This document shows positions 8,528 through 16,273 of a stretch of 64,000 bases of DNA, one piece after another; position 1 is the first letter of the stretch, and each line of letters begins with the position of its first letter. The DNA is taken from assembly GCA_044228435.1 (NCBI GenBank), contig JBGAUW010000016.1:70578-134577 (forward strand), in the 5' to 3' direction. The notes under the pieces were generated by a model. The model was not told the origin of the DNA. It was given only the letters and a program-made list of their open reading frames with translations, and did not search any database. A program made the translations under genes and the position numbers. The stretch is from Bog-950 sp044228435. Its GTDB lineage: Bacteria; Bacteroidota; Bacteroidia; Chitinophagales; LD1.

Positions 8528-11152
8528 TTAGAACAGGTCTCCCTGGTTGCCTTTTTTACCAGCTTTAGGGTTAACGTCAAGTTCTATTGTAGTTCCCATT
8601 TTAACCTCGGTGGGCTTGGCGGCTGCGGCCTTGCGGGCGTTTAGCTTGGCTTCGCTTATTACCTCGGTAATTTTACCGGTTACATCGTGTTGGGTAAGGC
8701 GGTTGCCAAGGGCTTTCCAGCCCTTTACGTCTATCAGGTCTTTCAATTTCACTTCTTCCTCGCTCTTATCTTTCGATTTACCTTTTAGTACGTTAAACTT
8801 AACCTGCGCATCGTCGTAGCTGCTAAACACATGCAGTTTACTGTTGTTATGCTCTGTTACAATGCTCGATTTTAGCTTTTCGGTTTTCAATTCAATCTTA
8901 AACCGCTTAACATAAAACTCTTTGCTGTTGCCATCATAATACACTGCGCTGTAAATACCTTCGGGATTAAATTTCTCAATGTTCAGTATGTCGTCTATCT
9001 CATACTTGTTGGTCAGCTCAAAATTGGTTAGCTCTATGTTGCCATCTTTGTAGGCTACTACTACCTGGTCGCCGGTGTTAAAGTCGCCCAGGTATTTTGT
9101 TTTGTCTTTCTCTTCGTTCACTAAGCGGCCAAACTTCTCATCGAACCATATTTTAATACCACCGATAGATGATTTACCTTTTTCGAGTAAATCAATTTTA
9201 CGCACGGGGTATTTGGTCAATATATTACCGCTGGCGGCACGGCCCTTTATTTCTATAGTGCCAAAGTCGAACTCAAAATCTTTAATACGCGCGGTTGAGT
9301 TAGGGTGCAGCTGTATTTTTACCAATTCGCTTTCTGAGTTTTGGTTGGCTGTAAAGTAAAGCACTTTGCTGCCTGCGCTGCCTTGTGTAAGGTCATATTC
9401 CTTATCGCGGGTTACACCGGTTACGTTAAAGCGCTTAACATAGGCGCGTTTGCTGCCTCCATCGTAGTAGCTCATGTTATAAGCAGTACGCTCGTCGTTC
9501 TTCTTCCAAACCGCTATATGTATGATATCCTTGCCAACAAACTTTTTATCGCCAATGCGGCTAACCATCATTTTGCCACCGCGGGTAAAGGCTATAATAT
9601 CATCCAGGTCGCTGCACTCGCACACAAACTCATCTTTCTTTAAACCGGTTCCAAAGAATCCTTCTTCGCGGTTTACATATAGCTTGGCATTGGTAGCTGC
9701 TACCTGCTTAATTTCAATCTCTTCAAAGCCCTTAATTTCGGTGCGGCGCTCGCGGCCCTTGCCGTATTTTTTCAGCAGGTTTTGGAACCATTTAATAGAA
9801 TACTCGGTAAGGTGCTTTAAATCGTGTGCTACGGTTTTAAGTTCTTCTTCAATGCCCTTAATTTCTTCATCGGCCTTAAACGAGTCGTATTTTGATATAC
9901 GCTTAATTTTGATTTCGGTCAACCGGGTAATATCCTCGGTAGTTATCTCGCGGCGGAAAAGTTTTTTGTAAGGCTTTAATCCTTTATCAATCACATCAAT
10001 TACCATCTCCCAGGTGGTAGCCTCTTCAATGTTGCGGTAAATGCGCTTTTCAATAAATATCTTTTCTAATGAACTGAAGTGCCATTTCTCATTCAGCTCT
10101 GCTAACCGTATTTCTAACTCGCGTTTAAGTAAGTCGCGCGTTTTATTGGTAGAAAGCTCCAGTATCTCATTCACCGAAAGGAACATCGGCTTGTTATCTA
10201 CAATTACACAAGCGTTGGTGCTTATTGAGTTCTGGCAATCGGTAAAGGCGTATAAGGCATCGATGGTTACATCGGGGTCGGCACCGGGCACCAGGTCTAT
10301 TTGTATCTCTACTTCTTTAGCGGTATTATCTACTACCTTCTTAATCTTTATTTTGCCCTTTTCGTTCGCCTTTAATATGCTTTCAATCAAGCTACCCGTG
10401 GTAGTGCCGAAGGGTATTTCGCGTATTGCTAACGTTTTTTTATCTACTACTTCAATTTTAGCACGCACTTTTACCTTGCCACCGCGCTCACCCTTGTTGT
10501 ATTCGCTTACATCTACAAAGCCACCGGTTAAAAAATCGGGTAACAACCTAAAGCGCTTACCTTCTAAAAAGTTAATGCTGGCCTCACAAAGCTCAATAAA
10601 GTTATGCGGCAATATTTTGGTCGATAAACCTACGGCTATACCATCGGCGCCCTGCGATAGCAGCAAGGGAAATTTCATGGGCAGGTTAACCGGTTCTTTT
10701 TTACGGCCGTCGTAGCTAAGCTGCCACTCGGTAGTTTGGTCGTTAAAGGCAACCTCTTTGGCAAACTTGCTCAACCTAACCTCAATATAACGTGGTGCAG
10801 CTGCGCTATCGCCGGTGCGCACATCGCCCCAGTTACCCTGTGTATCAAACAGCAATTCTTTCTGCCCCATGTTTACCAGCGCATCGCCAATACTGGCATC
10901 GCCGTGCGGGTGATACTGCATGCTCTGGCCTATTACGTTGGCAACCTTGTTAAAGCGGCCGTCGTCCATTTCGTTTAGCGCGTGTAAAATACGGCGTTGC
11001 ACGGGCTTAAGGCCATCTTCTACAGCCGGCACGGCACGCTCTAATATTACATAGCTGGCATAATCTAAAAACCAGTTTTGAAACATCCCATCCACGTGGA
11101 TGGAGGTGCTTTCCTGGGTCCGGTTTTTGTCGTTCTCTTCTTTTTCTTTCAT
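8528..11152 (-). CDS. parC: DNA topoisomerase IV subunit A
   Basis: An 874-residue type IIA topoisomerase A subunit. The breakage-reunion domain starts with DYASYVILERAVP and LKPVQRRILHAL, and the catalytic tyrosine is Y122 in AAAPRYIEVRLS. The C-terminal half (about residues 500-830) looks like a beta-pinwheel with repeated G-G-x-x-x-Y/F blades. With ParE it decatenates and relaxes DNA in an ATP-dependent way. The quinolone-binding helix reads HPHGDASIGDALV, so the position of E. coli GyrA Ser83 is Ala86 here. ParC rather than GyrA is chosen because of the parE neighbour and a Bacteroidota-style sequence. Upstream lies the GxxExxY element, which separates it from parE. Confidence 0.93.
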   Translation of the reverse strand: MKEKEENDKNRTQESTSIHVDGMFQNWFLDYASYVILERAVPAVEDGLKPVQRRILHALNEMDDGRFNKVANVIGQSMQYHPHGDASIGDALVNMGQKELLFDTQGNWGDVRTGDSAAAPRYIEVRLSKFAKEVAFNDQTTEWQLSYDGRKKEPVNLPMKFPLLLSQGADGIAVGLSTKILPHNFIELCEASINFLEGKRFRLLPDFLTGGFVDVSEYNKGERGGKVKVRAKIEVVDKKTLAIREIPFGTTTGSLIESILKANEKGKIKIKKVVDNTAKEVEIQIDLVPGADPDVTIDALYAFTDCQNSISTNACVIVDNKPMFLSVNEILELSTNKTRDLLKRELEIRLAELNEKWHFSSLEKIFIEKRIYRNIEEATTWEMVIDVIDKGLKPYKKLFRREITTEDITRLTEIKIKRISKYDSFKADEEIKGIEEELKTVAHDLKHLTEYSIKWFQNLLKKYGKGRERRTEIKGFEEIEIKQVAATNAKLYVNREEGFFGTGLKKDEFVCECSDLDDIIAFTRGGKMMVSRIGDKKFVGKDIIHIAVWKKNDERTAYNMSYYDGGSKRAYVKRFNVTGVTRDKEYDLTQGSAGSKVLYFTANQNSESELVKIQLHPNSTARIKDFEFDFGTIEIKGRAASGNILTKYPVRKIDLLEKGKSSIGGIKIWFDEKFGRLVNEEKDKTKYLGDFNTGDQVVVAYKDGNIELTNFELTNKYEIDDILNIEKFNPEGIYSAVYYDGNSKEFYVKRFKIELKTEKLKSSIVTEHNNSKLHVFSSYDDAQVKFNVLKGKSKDKSEEEVKLKDLIDVKGWKALGNRLTQHDVTGKITEVISEAKLNARKAAAAKPTEVKMGTTIELDVNPKAGKKGNQGDLF

Positions 11153-11159
11153 TTTATAA

Positions 11160-11662
11160 GTTTAACCGCAAAGGGCGCAATGGACTTCGCAAGGTTCGCA
11201 AAGTTAAAGGCCATTTACTACCCTTTTAAATCCGTTTTTCAATAAAGTAACGTTGAAATTTATCAGCAATCCAAGCTTGCAATTCGATAGCTTTAGATAA
11301 GTAAGCACCTGGGCTAAATGCACATCGTTTAAAGCTTCTACCGCCTTGGTTTCAATAATTACTTTGTTCTCTACCATCAAATCAATTCTATATCCTATAT
11401 CGAGTTTTACTTGTTCATAAACCAAAGGCAACGCTTTTTCTTTCTCAACAAACAATCCTTCTTTCGTTAGCTCATAATGCAGGCATTCTTTGTAAGAATT
11501 TTCAAGTAAACCGGGGCCAAATTTTCTATGAACATTCAACGCAGCTTCAAAAACAAGCTTCGATAAATTATTCTCATTTATTGAACTTTTAGCGGCGTAC
11601 TGCATATGGTTTTGTTATAGCGTTCATTGCGTTGTATTCCTTTGCGTCCTTTGCGGTTAAAC
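11160..11662. mobile_element. Inverted-repeat-bounded unit carrying a GxxExxY gene
   Basis: A unit of about 503 bp fills the whole gap between parE and parC. Its ends are 21-bp inverted repeats with one mismatch: 11160-11180 on the + strand and 11642-11662 on the minus strand, both starting GTTTAACCGCAAAGG. Inside each end the CGCAAAG motif recurs at 9-15 bp steps. The only gene inside is the GxxExxY ORF. No transposase is present and no target-site duplication was found. I infer a non-autonomous mobile or cassette-like unit; a pair of dispersed intergenic repeats flanking a gene is the alternative. Confidence 0.55.
11204..11605 (-). CDS. GxxExxY family protein (PD-(D/E)xK-like)
   Basis: A 133-residue protein with the family signature GLLENSY (G32-Y38) followed by a nuclease-like core: YRIDLMVENKVIIETKAVE, where D74, E85 and K87 would form a PD-(D/E)xK-type acidic/lysine set. 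The family is common in Bacteroidota and often multi-copy; the biochemical role is not established. The gene sits between parE and parC in the same orientation, inside matched 21-bp inverted repeats. It may simply be read through by the topoisomerase operon. Start is the ATG at 11605; a start slightly further downstream cannot be excluded. Confidence 0.85.
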   Translation of the reverse strand: MQYAAKSSINENNLSKLVFEAALNVHRKFGPGLLENSYKECLHYELTKEGLFVEKEKALPLVYEQVKLDIGYRIDLMVENKVIIETKAVEALNDVHLAQVLTYLKLSNCKLGLLINFNVTLLKNGFKRVVNGL

Positions 11663-11667
11663 GGCTG

Positions 11668-13563
11668 TTATGCCTCTAACGCCTCTGGTTCTTCTACAGC
11701 CGCTACGCCTTCTACCTCATCTTTTTCGAAGCGCAGGTTTTCTATAATAAACTTCTGGCGGTCGTCGGTGTTTTTGCCCATGTAGTAGCCAAGCAGGCCT
11801 TCCAGCTTTAATTTGTCGTCTACTATCACAGGACTTACGCGCATATCTTCACCAATAAAACCTTCAAACTCTTCCGGCGAAATTTCACCTAACCCTTTAA
11901 AGCGGGTAATCTCCGGTGTGCCTTTCAGTTCTTTAATCGCTTTCTGCTTTTCATCTTCGTTATAGCAGTAAATGGTTTTTTGCTTATTGCGCACACGGAA
12001 CAACGGCGTCTCTAAAATCTTAACATGTCCGTTGCGTATAATATCGGGGAAGAACTGCAGGAAGAACGTAAGCAACAACAACCTTATGTGCATACCATCC
12101 ACATCGGCATCGGTAGCTACTATAATGTTATTGTAGCGCAAATCCTCTATGCTGTCTTCAATATTAAGTGCGTGCTGCAGCAGGTTAAACTCTTCGTTTT
12201 CATACACTACTTTTTTGGTTAGGCCAAAGCAGTTAAGCGGCTTACCACGAAGCGAGAATACCGCCTGTAAATCGGGGTTGCGGCTTTTGGTAATAGAACC
12301 ACTCGCCGAATCACCCTCGGTAATAAACAGGGTAGTAAGCAGGTTGTTGGTTGCCTTTTCATCGTTAAAGTGTACCCGGCAATCGCGCAGTTTTTTGTTG
12401 TGTATGTTGGCTTTTTTAGCGCGGTCGTTAGCCAGCTTTTTAATGCCGGCAATCTCTTTGCGCTCGCGCTCGCTTTGCAGTATGCGCTTAAGCATCGCCT
12501 CGGCCGTTTGCGGATTTTTGTGCAGGTAGTTGTCCAGGTTCTCCTTTACAAACTCCAGCAAAAACTGTTTCATGGTTTTTTCTTCGCCATGCAGTTTATC
12601 GGTACCCAGTTTGGTTTTGGTCTGGCTTTCAAACACCGGTTCCTGTATACGCACCGAAACAGCGCCTACAATAGCCTCGCGTATATCTACAGCATCAAAA
12701 TCTTTTTTATAAAAATCGCGCACCGTTTTTACTACCGCCTCGCGGAAGGCCAGTAAGTGCGTACCACCCTGCACGGTGTATTGTCCGTTTACAAAGCTGT
12801 AATACTCCTCACCGTACTGGTGGTTGTGTGTAAGAGCAATTTCAATATCGTCGCTTACCAGGTGAATGATGGGGTATATCAGTTCGGCATTCTCTTTTTT
12901 GCGGGCCAGCAAATCGTATAAGCCTTTTTGGCTCACGTATTTTACACCGTTATAATAAAAGGTAAGCCCGGTGTTTAGGTACGAGTAGTTCTGAATCATC
13001 GTTTCTACATACTCGTGCATGTAGCGGTAATTCTTAAAAATCTTATTGTCGGGCAAAAACTCAACGTAGGTTCCGTTAGGCTCGTCGGTTTTTACAATTT
13101 TATGGTCTTTGGTAAGCTTACCGCATTCAAACTCGGCCATTTTTAGTTGCCCGTCGCGCACGGCGTAAGCTTTAAAGTGGGTGCTAAGCGCATTAACCGC
13201 TTTAGTACCTACCCCGTTCAAACCCACCGACTTTTTAAAGGCTTTGCTATCGTACTTGGCACCGGTGTTAATCTGGCTAACGCAGTCAACCAGTTTACCC
13301 AACGGGATACCGCGGCCGTAATCGCGCACCGAAACTTTCTCTTTAGTAACGGTAAGGTCTACCTTTTTGCCGTAACCCATCTGGTATTCATCTACACAGT
13401 TATCCAGCGTTTCTTTCAGCAAAATGTAAATACCATCATCCATTGATGAACCATCGCCTGTCTTGCCAATATACATACCGGGGCGGATACGGATGTGCTC
13501 CAGCCAATCGAGGGTTTTTACCTCATCTTCGGTGTATCTCGCTTCTACTATTTCTTTTGCCAT
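11668..13563 (-). CDS. parE: DNA topoisomerase IV subunit B
   Basis: A 631-residue ATPase subunit of topoisomerase IV, partner of the parC product. The GHKL ATPase domain shows IRIRPGMYIG, ETLDNCVDE (E51 and N55, base and Mg ligand in the family), DYGRGIP and GLNGVGTKAVNALS. The Toprim domain has EGDSASGS and the metal triad DADVDGMHI. The start at 13563 is preferred over one nine codons upstream because AGAGAGGATATT precedes it and because MAKEIVEARYTEDE fits the family. A 5-bp gap separates its stop from the inverted-repeat unit holding the GxxExxY gene; parC follows it in the same direction. A TTG-N19-TACATTCG promoter lies about 140 bp upstream. Confidence 0.94.
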   Translation of the reverse strand: MAKEIVEARYTEDEVKTLDWLEHIRIRPGMYIGKTGDGSSMDDGIYILLKETLDNCVDEYQMGYGKKVDLTVTKEKVSVRDYGRGIPLGKLVDCVSQINTGAKYDSKAFKKSVGLNGVGTKAVNALSTHFKAYAVRDGQLKMAEFECGKLTKDHKIVKTDEPNGTYVEFLPDNKIFKNYRYMHEYVETMIQNYSYLNTGLTFYYNGVKYVSQKGLYDLLARKKENAELIYPIIHLVSDDIEIALTHNHQYGEEYYSFVNGQYTVQGGTHLLAFREAVVKTVRDFYKKDFDAVDIREAIVGAVSVRIQEPVFESQTKTKLGTDKLHGEEKTMKQFLLEFVKENLDNYLHKNPQTAEAMLKRILQSERERKEIAGIKKLANDRAKKANIHNKKLRDCRVHFNDEKATNNLLTTLFITEGDSASGSITKSRNPDLQAVFSLRGKPLNCFGLTKKVVYENEEFNLLQHALNIEDSIEDLRYNNIIVATDADVDGMHIRLLLLTFFLQFFPDIIRNGHVKILETPLFRVRNKQKTIYCYNEDEKQKAIKELKGTPEITRFKGLGEISPEEFEGFIGEDMRVSPVIVDDKLKLEGLLGYYMGKNTDDRQKFIIENLRFEKDEVEGVAAVEEPEALEA

Positions 13564-13699
13564 AATATCCTCTCTTATATTCTTCTGCATTTTTACAACA
13601 GAAGTGGTGATTCGTAATTGTTGTTTCTATTTCAAATTCCCCTTTCGTTTTATCCCAATTTTCATCGGGAAGGGGTGTAGGTGCTAAATTAACGCGGCG

Positions 13700-13729
13700 C
13701 GAATGTATTAAGCCGCTAATAATCCACAA
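13700..13729 (-). promoter_or_regulatory. Likely parE promoter
   Basis: Minus-strand TTG at 13729-13727, then 19 bases, then TACATTCG at 13707-13700. This matches the Bacteroidota primary sigma form TTG-N19-TAnnTTTG except for one base in the -7 element. It lies about 137 bp before the parE ATG. Confidence 0.5.
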
Positions 13730-13802
13730 GTGCACCCATTTTGCACTCTGTTGATAAAAAGTTGGACAAATAACACCCGCGCCGCATCTGATAGTTACTG
13801 GT

Positions 13803-14048
13803 TTAATCCAGGTAAAGCTGTTTGTAGTTGTTATAAACCTGTGTAGCCAGGTTCAGGTTAGGAAAACTTTGGGCAATGTAGGTTTCCGAATCCATAAAGA
13901 AACCATCGCCGCAGGTGCCGGCAGCGCAGTTGGGCGCATTTACCGTAATGCCCGCCAGTATTATATGGTATTGGTTGGCAGTTTCTTGTTCCAGTTTAAG
14001 TTCCAAAGCCTTGCTTCGGTTGCTTGTTTGATAGATTACCTTGCTCAT
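13803..14048 (-). CDS. Small hypothetical protein (81 aa)
   Basis: An 81-residue ORF not recognised as a known family. The first 30 residues are hydrophilic and strand-like (VIYQTSNRSKALELKLEQE), the middle has a short cysteine motif (NCAAGTCGDG) and the end is aromatic-rich. No signal peptide or membrane segment. The codon use resembles that of neighbouring genes. The ORF lies between parE and a repeat-rich gene-free stretch, with no obvious operon partner. It is probably real, but a chance ORF cannot be ruled out. Confidence 0.5.
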   Translation of the reverse strand: MSKVIYQTSNRSKALELKLEQETANQYHIILAGITVNAPNCAAGTCGDGFFMDSETYIAQSFPNLNLATQVYNNYKQLYLD

Positions 14049-14210
14049 ATTTTTAGTATTTTAGACTACAAAGATGAACTAAGTTTTCTAAAAAAGCTAA
14101 CACTTTTACCAAAATATTTAGCATTTAGAGTGGGTAAGAGACATAAGGCCGAGAAAATAGCTAACAAACAAGATTTGACAACTTAAGAGAAAAGTTATCA
14201 AATCGGTGCC

Positions 14211-14231
14211 GGGCAGCCGCAAGGGCTGCCC
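14211..14231. repeat. GC-rich palindromic repeat (REP-like)
   Basis: Perfect 8-bp inverted repeat GGGCAGCC/GGCTGCCC around a 5-base loop, followed by CCTACA. It is much GC-richer than the surrounding AT-rich DNA. The form is that of short dispersed palindromes seen in many bacterial genomes; no gene ends close enough for a terminator. Confidence 0.5.
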
Positions 14232-14358
14232 CTACAACAGCCAATACAACCTAACCCATCAGCCTCCCGGGGCTGCGCTCGGGACAGGTTCGGCATCTTG
14301 CCTTTTCTAAAGGAAATGGGAAGAACCTAAAGCTTAAGGTTGCGTAAGCGGGCCTGAT

Positions 14359-14382
14359 ATTCCATTATTCCACCATTCCATT
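14359..14382. repeat. Eight-base-period short repeat
   Basis: Three units ATTCCATT, ATTCCACC, ATTCCATT in a row, directly before the end of the terminase-like ORF. Another short-period repeat in the same repeat-rich gap. Confidence 0.55.
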
Positions 14383-14399
14383 TTTAATTTCTGCCTACT

Positions 14400-14951
14400 T
14401 TATTTTGGTTGTAACATTGTAATAATCAGTAGTTTAATTCGCTTTTTGCGCCTTCTTTTTCGCGGGGGGTAGGCACCATCCATTTTGTTTAGTTGCCTGA
14501 TGCATTTAATTATTTGGCGGGGTTTGACGGGTACGGCCACTAAAGTCCATTTGCCTTTTACCACTTTGTATTTGCCCATGCGGGCTTGCTGTCTCATTAG
14601 TGTGGTTAGGGTTTCGGCTTCCTGTTTACTGCTTACGTTAGGGTAAGCAGGTTGAAAGGGCGATGGACCCGCTGCATTGGCTTTAGGGGGCTGTGTAGGT
14701 TTGCGGGTAGGCCTGGCAACTTTTACACTGGCTGTAGGTGTTCGTTGTTGTGCTGCGGGTTGGGCTTTTTGTATAACGGTTAAATAGACCAACACATTGG
14801 CTTGCTGCATTAACCGGTAGGCGTTGGTTTTGCAAGTGGTGCTATTAGTGTTTTTGTAGGCTTTGCGGTAAGCGCCTGCGCCGGTTTCGCCGGCAGATAC
14901 AAGACGGCAAAACTTTTTGCGCCTGGAGTTGATGGAGAACATAGTTGACAA
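14400..14951 (-). CDS. Orphan terminase-small-subunit-like protein
   Basis: A 183-residue, very basic protein. The N-terminal 55 residues (KFCRLVSAGETGAGAYRKAY, then CKTNAYRLMQQANVLVYL) resemble the helix-turn-helix domain of phage terminase small subunits, where an A-x-R-x-A-Y step is followed by a second helix ending in a VxxYL-type segment. The middle (about 60-105) is a Pro/Ala/Lys/Thr-rich linker. The C-terminus is strongly basic (RKRRRKKRIK). No large terminase, portal or capsid gene is nearby, so this is a lone DNA-binding domain, perhaps domesticated. A good promoter (TTG-N20-TAACTTTG) sits directly upstream, suggesting it is expressed. The assignment rests on pattern similarity only. 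Confidence 0.6.
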   Translation of the reverse strand: MSTMFSINSRRKKFCRLVSAGETGAGAYRKAYKNTNSTTCKTNAYRLMQQANVLVYLTVIQKAQPAAQQRTPTASVKVARPTRKPTQPPKANAAGPSPFQPAYPNVSSKQEAETLTTLMRQQARMGKYKVVKGKWTLVAVPVKPRQIIKCIRQLNKMDGAYPPRKRRRKKRIKLLIITMLQPK

Positions 14952-14965
14952 TTCAATAATTCATA

Positions 14966-14996
14966 CAAAGTTATGAAAAATTAATTAGATGTGCAA
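14966..14996 (-). promoter_or_regulatory. Promoter of the terminase-like gene
   Basis: Minus-strand TTG at 14996-14994, 20 bases, then TAACTTTG at 14973-14966. This matches the Bacteroidota consensus TTG-N19/20-TAnnTTTG exactly, 15 bp before the ATG at 14951. Confidence 0.55.
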
Positions 14997-15000
14997 GGAG

Positions 15001-15030
15001 GGTGAAAGGGCAAAGGTGAAAAGTGAAAGG
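15001..15030. repeat. Seven-base-period repeat (GGTGAAA type)
   Basis: Four units in a row: GGTGAAA, GGGCAAA, GGTGAAA, AGTGAAA, then GG. Intergenic, immediately upstream of the promoter of the terminase-like gene. The period is the same as in the galT and DUF4249 repeats but the motif differs. Confidence 0.6.
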
Positions 15031-15180
15031 AACAGCCATTAATACAGAATTGCGGTTGTAGGTGGCTTAACTCTGTTACTTTTTATTGGTAATTAAACAC
15101 CAACAACAGCGTGAACCCTTATGATAGAAACTTCGGAAGTCTTTATTGCTCTATTACAATAAATGTTTTTCTAATCGGAA

Positions 15181-16233
15181 CTACTCCGGTATAATTACCT
15201 GGTAGTACTTAGTAGCGTAACCGGCCCAAACACCCAGGCCATTGCTAACGTTGGAGCGTATTTTTACCGGCTGCGAAAACGGGCTATCGCCTCCATCATT
15301 CTCTAAGGTATAGAAGAACTCATACGTAGTAGCATCAATATTGCTCCACTTAACGGTAAGGGTATCGCCTTTATAAAAGTAGGTGTCGGTTTTTAAATCA
15401 AACTCGGCGTTAGGGTCCTGGCCGCGCTCCATAGGCAGGGCAATTTTAAGGCCTACCCAAAGGCGGTCGTCGTAAACAGTGCCCCCAAAACCACCGTAGT
15501 AAGGCTCGTCGTTTATTTTGGTTTTGTAGCGCACAAAATTGCCAAAGGTATCGGGCACTGTTACATTAGCATACACAGCCACCATACTATCCTTATACTC
15601 GGCAGCAGCTTCGCGAATAGAAAGAGAATCCATCCCAATAGCAGTAGGTATATACGTAGAAGCGGTTAGATGAATAGAATCGGAACCGGTAAACGGCGGA
15701 GCTTTAATATCGAGGCTGTAACGGGTGCGCTCTTTACCTGTAAAGCTGGCAGTGCCATTTATAAAGTAGCTTACAATATCGGGCACGGTGTAAACGCACA
15801 CGTTGGGTACATTGGCCGAATCGATAGTGCTAAAGCCAAGTGCATTTAGCAATAAATCCTGCTGGTCTTGCGGCAGGTTAAGGCCTTGCAGACAAAATTC
15901 TACCAGCTCCGTTTTAGTTCCATCGCTACCGGTTACGGTCATTTGCGCGCCGTGTACAAAATAGTTGCCCAGGTTGTTCAAATCAATTTCGCTAAAAAAT
16001 TTCTGGCTTTTGGTAAGTATAACCACCGGTGGAGTTCCGTTTTCTATAGTGCCTTCTACCACCACCTGCTGCGCCGAATCGGGAATAGTTACATCGATGG
16101 TTTTGGTGCAGGAAGGCAGGACGATGGACGATAGACAACCGACCATTGACAATACAAATAGCAAACGGAATCTGCCACGTAGTTGCAATTTTGGGTTCAG
16201 TATTTTTATATAATCTATCATTTGTCTATCCAA
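15181..16233 (-). CDS. DUF4249 outer-membrane lipoprotein
   Basis: A 350-residue DUF4249 protein, a Bacteroidota family typically encoded beside TonB-dependent receptors. A basic N-terminus (KLQLRGRFR) is followed by a hydrophobic stretch ending in a lipobox-like LPSC, so it is probably lipidated and held at the outer membrane. The mature part starts TKTIDVTIPDS and has the typical QVVVEGTIENGTPPVVILTKSQ block, then beta-rich sequence to the C-terminus. It begins about 40 bp after the stop of the TonB receptor and should be co-transcribed with it, acting as accessory surface lipoprotein. Odd: most of the hydrophobic core (LSMVGCLSSIVLP) is encoded by the 7-bp-period repeat at 16118-16152. Start may be 16233 or the second ATG at 16221. 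Confidence 0.85.
   Translation of the reverse strand: MDRQMIDYIKILNPKLQLRGRFRLLFVLSMVGCLSSIVLPSCTKTIDVTIPDSAQQVVVEGTIENGTPPVVILTKSQKFFSEIDLNNLGNYFVHGAQMTVTGSDGTKTELVEFCLQGLNLPQDQQDLLLNALGFSTIDSANVPNVCVYTVPDIVSYFINGTASFTGKERTRYSLDIKAPPFTGSDSIHLTASTYIPTAIGMDSLSIREAAAEYKDSMVAVYANVTVPDTFGNFVRYKTKINDEPYYGGFGGTVYDDRLWVGLKIALPMERGQDPNAEFDLKTDTYFYKGDTLTVKWSNIDATTYEFFYTLENDGGDSPFSQPVKIRSNVSNGLGVWAGYATKYYQVIIPE
16118..16152. repeat. Seven-base-period repeat encoding a signal-peptide core
   Basis: In the coding direction five units follow each other: TTGTCAA, TGGTCGG, TTGTCTA, TCGTCCA, TCGTCCT. They share NNGTCNN and overlap the hydrophobic core just before the lipobox cysteine of the DUF4249 lipoprotein. 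The same unit type occurs in galT (488-558) and 100 bp away at 16253-16270. Confidence 0.7.
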
Positions 16234-16252
16234 TTTATTCTTTTTGCCTTTT

Positions 16253-16270
16253 CAATCGTCAATGGTCAAT
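16253..16270. repeat. Short heptad repeat between the TonB receptor and DUF4249 genes
   Basis: Two and a half NNGTCNN units on the + strand (TCGTCAA, TGGTCAA, TCC) in the 40-bp gap between the two genes. Related by motif to the repeat inside the DUF4249 signal-peptide region, on the opposite strand. Confidence 0.5.
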
Positions 16271-16273
16271 CCC

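Larger units (their letters stand above)
14049..14399. other. Gene-free, repeat-rich stretch
   Basis: No convincing ORF. It holds a GC-rich hairpin (14211-14231), a run of AAGGAAATGGGAAG-type low complexity, and a short 8-bp-period repeat (14359-14382). These look like dispersed intergenic repeats rather than gene remnants. Confidence 0.6.

Noticed and set aside
9522..9971. Plus-strand ORFs of 149 to 224 codons inside parC
   Set aside because: Antisense shadows with Ser/Phe/Leu-rich composition, produced by the codon use of the real gene.
14400..14951. Start of a prophage
   Set aside because: No large terminase, portal, capsid, tail, integrase or lysis gene follows on either side.
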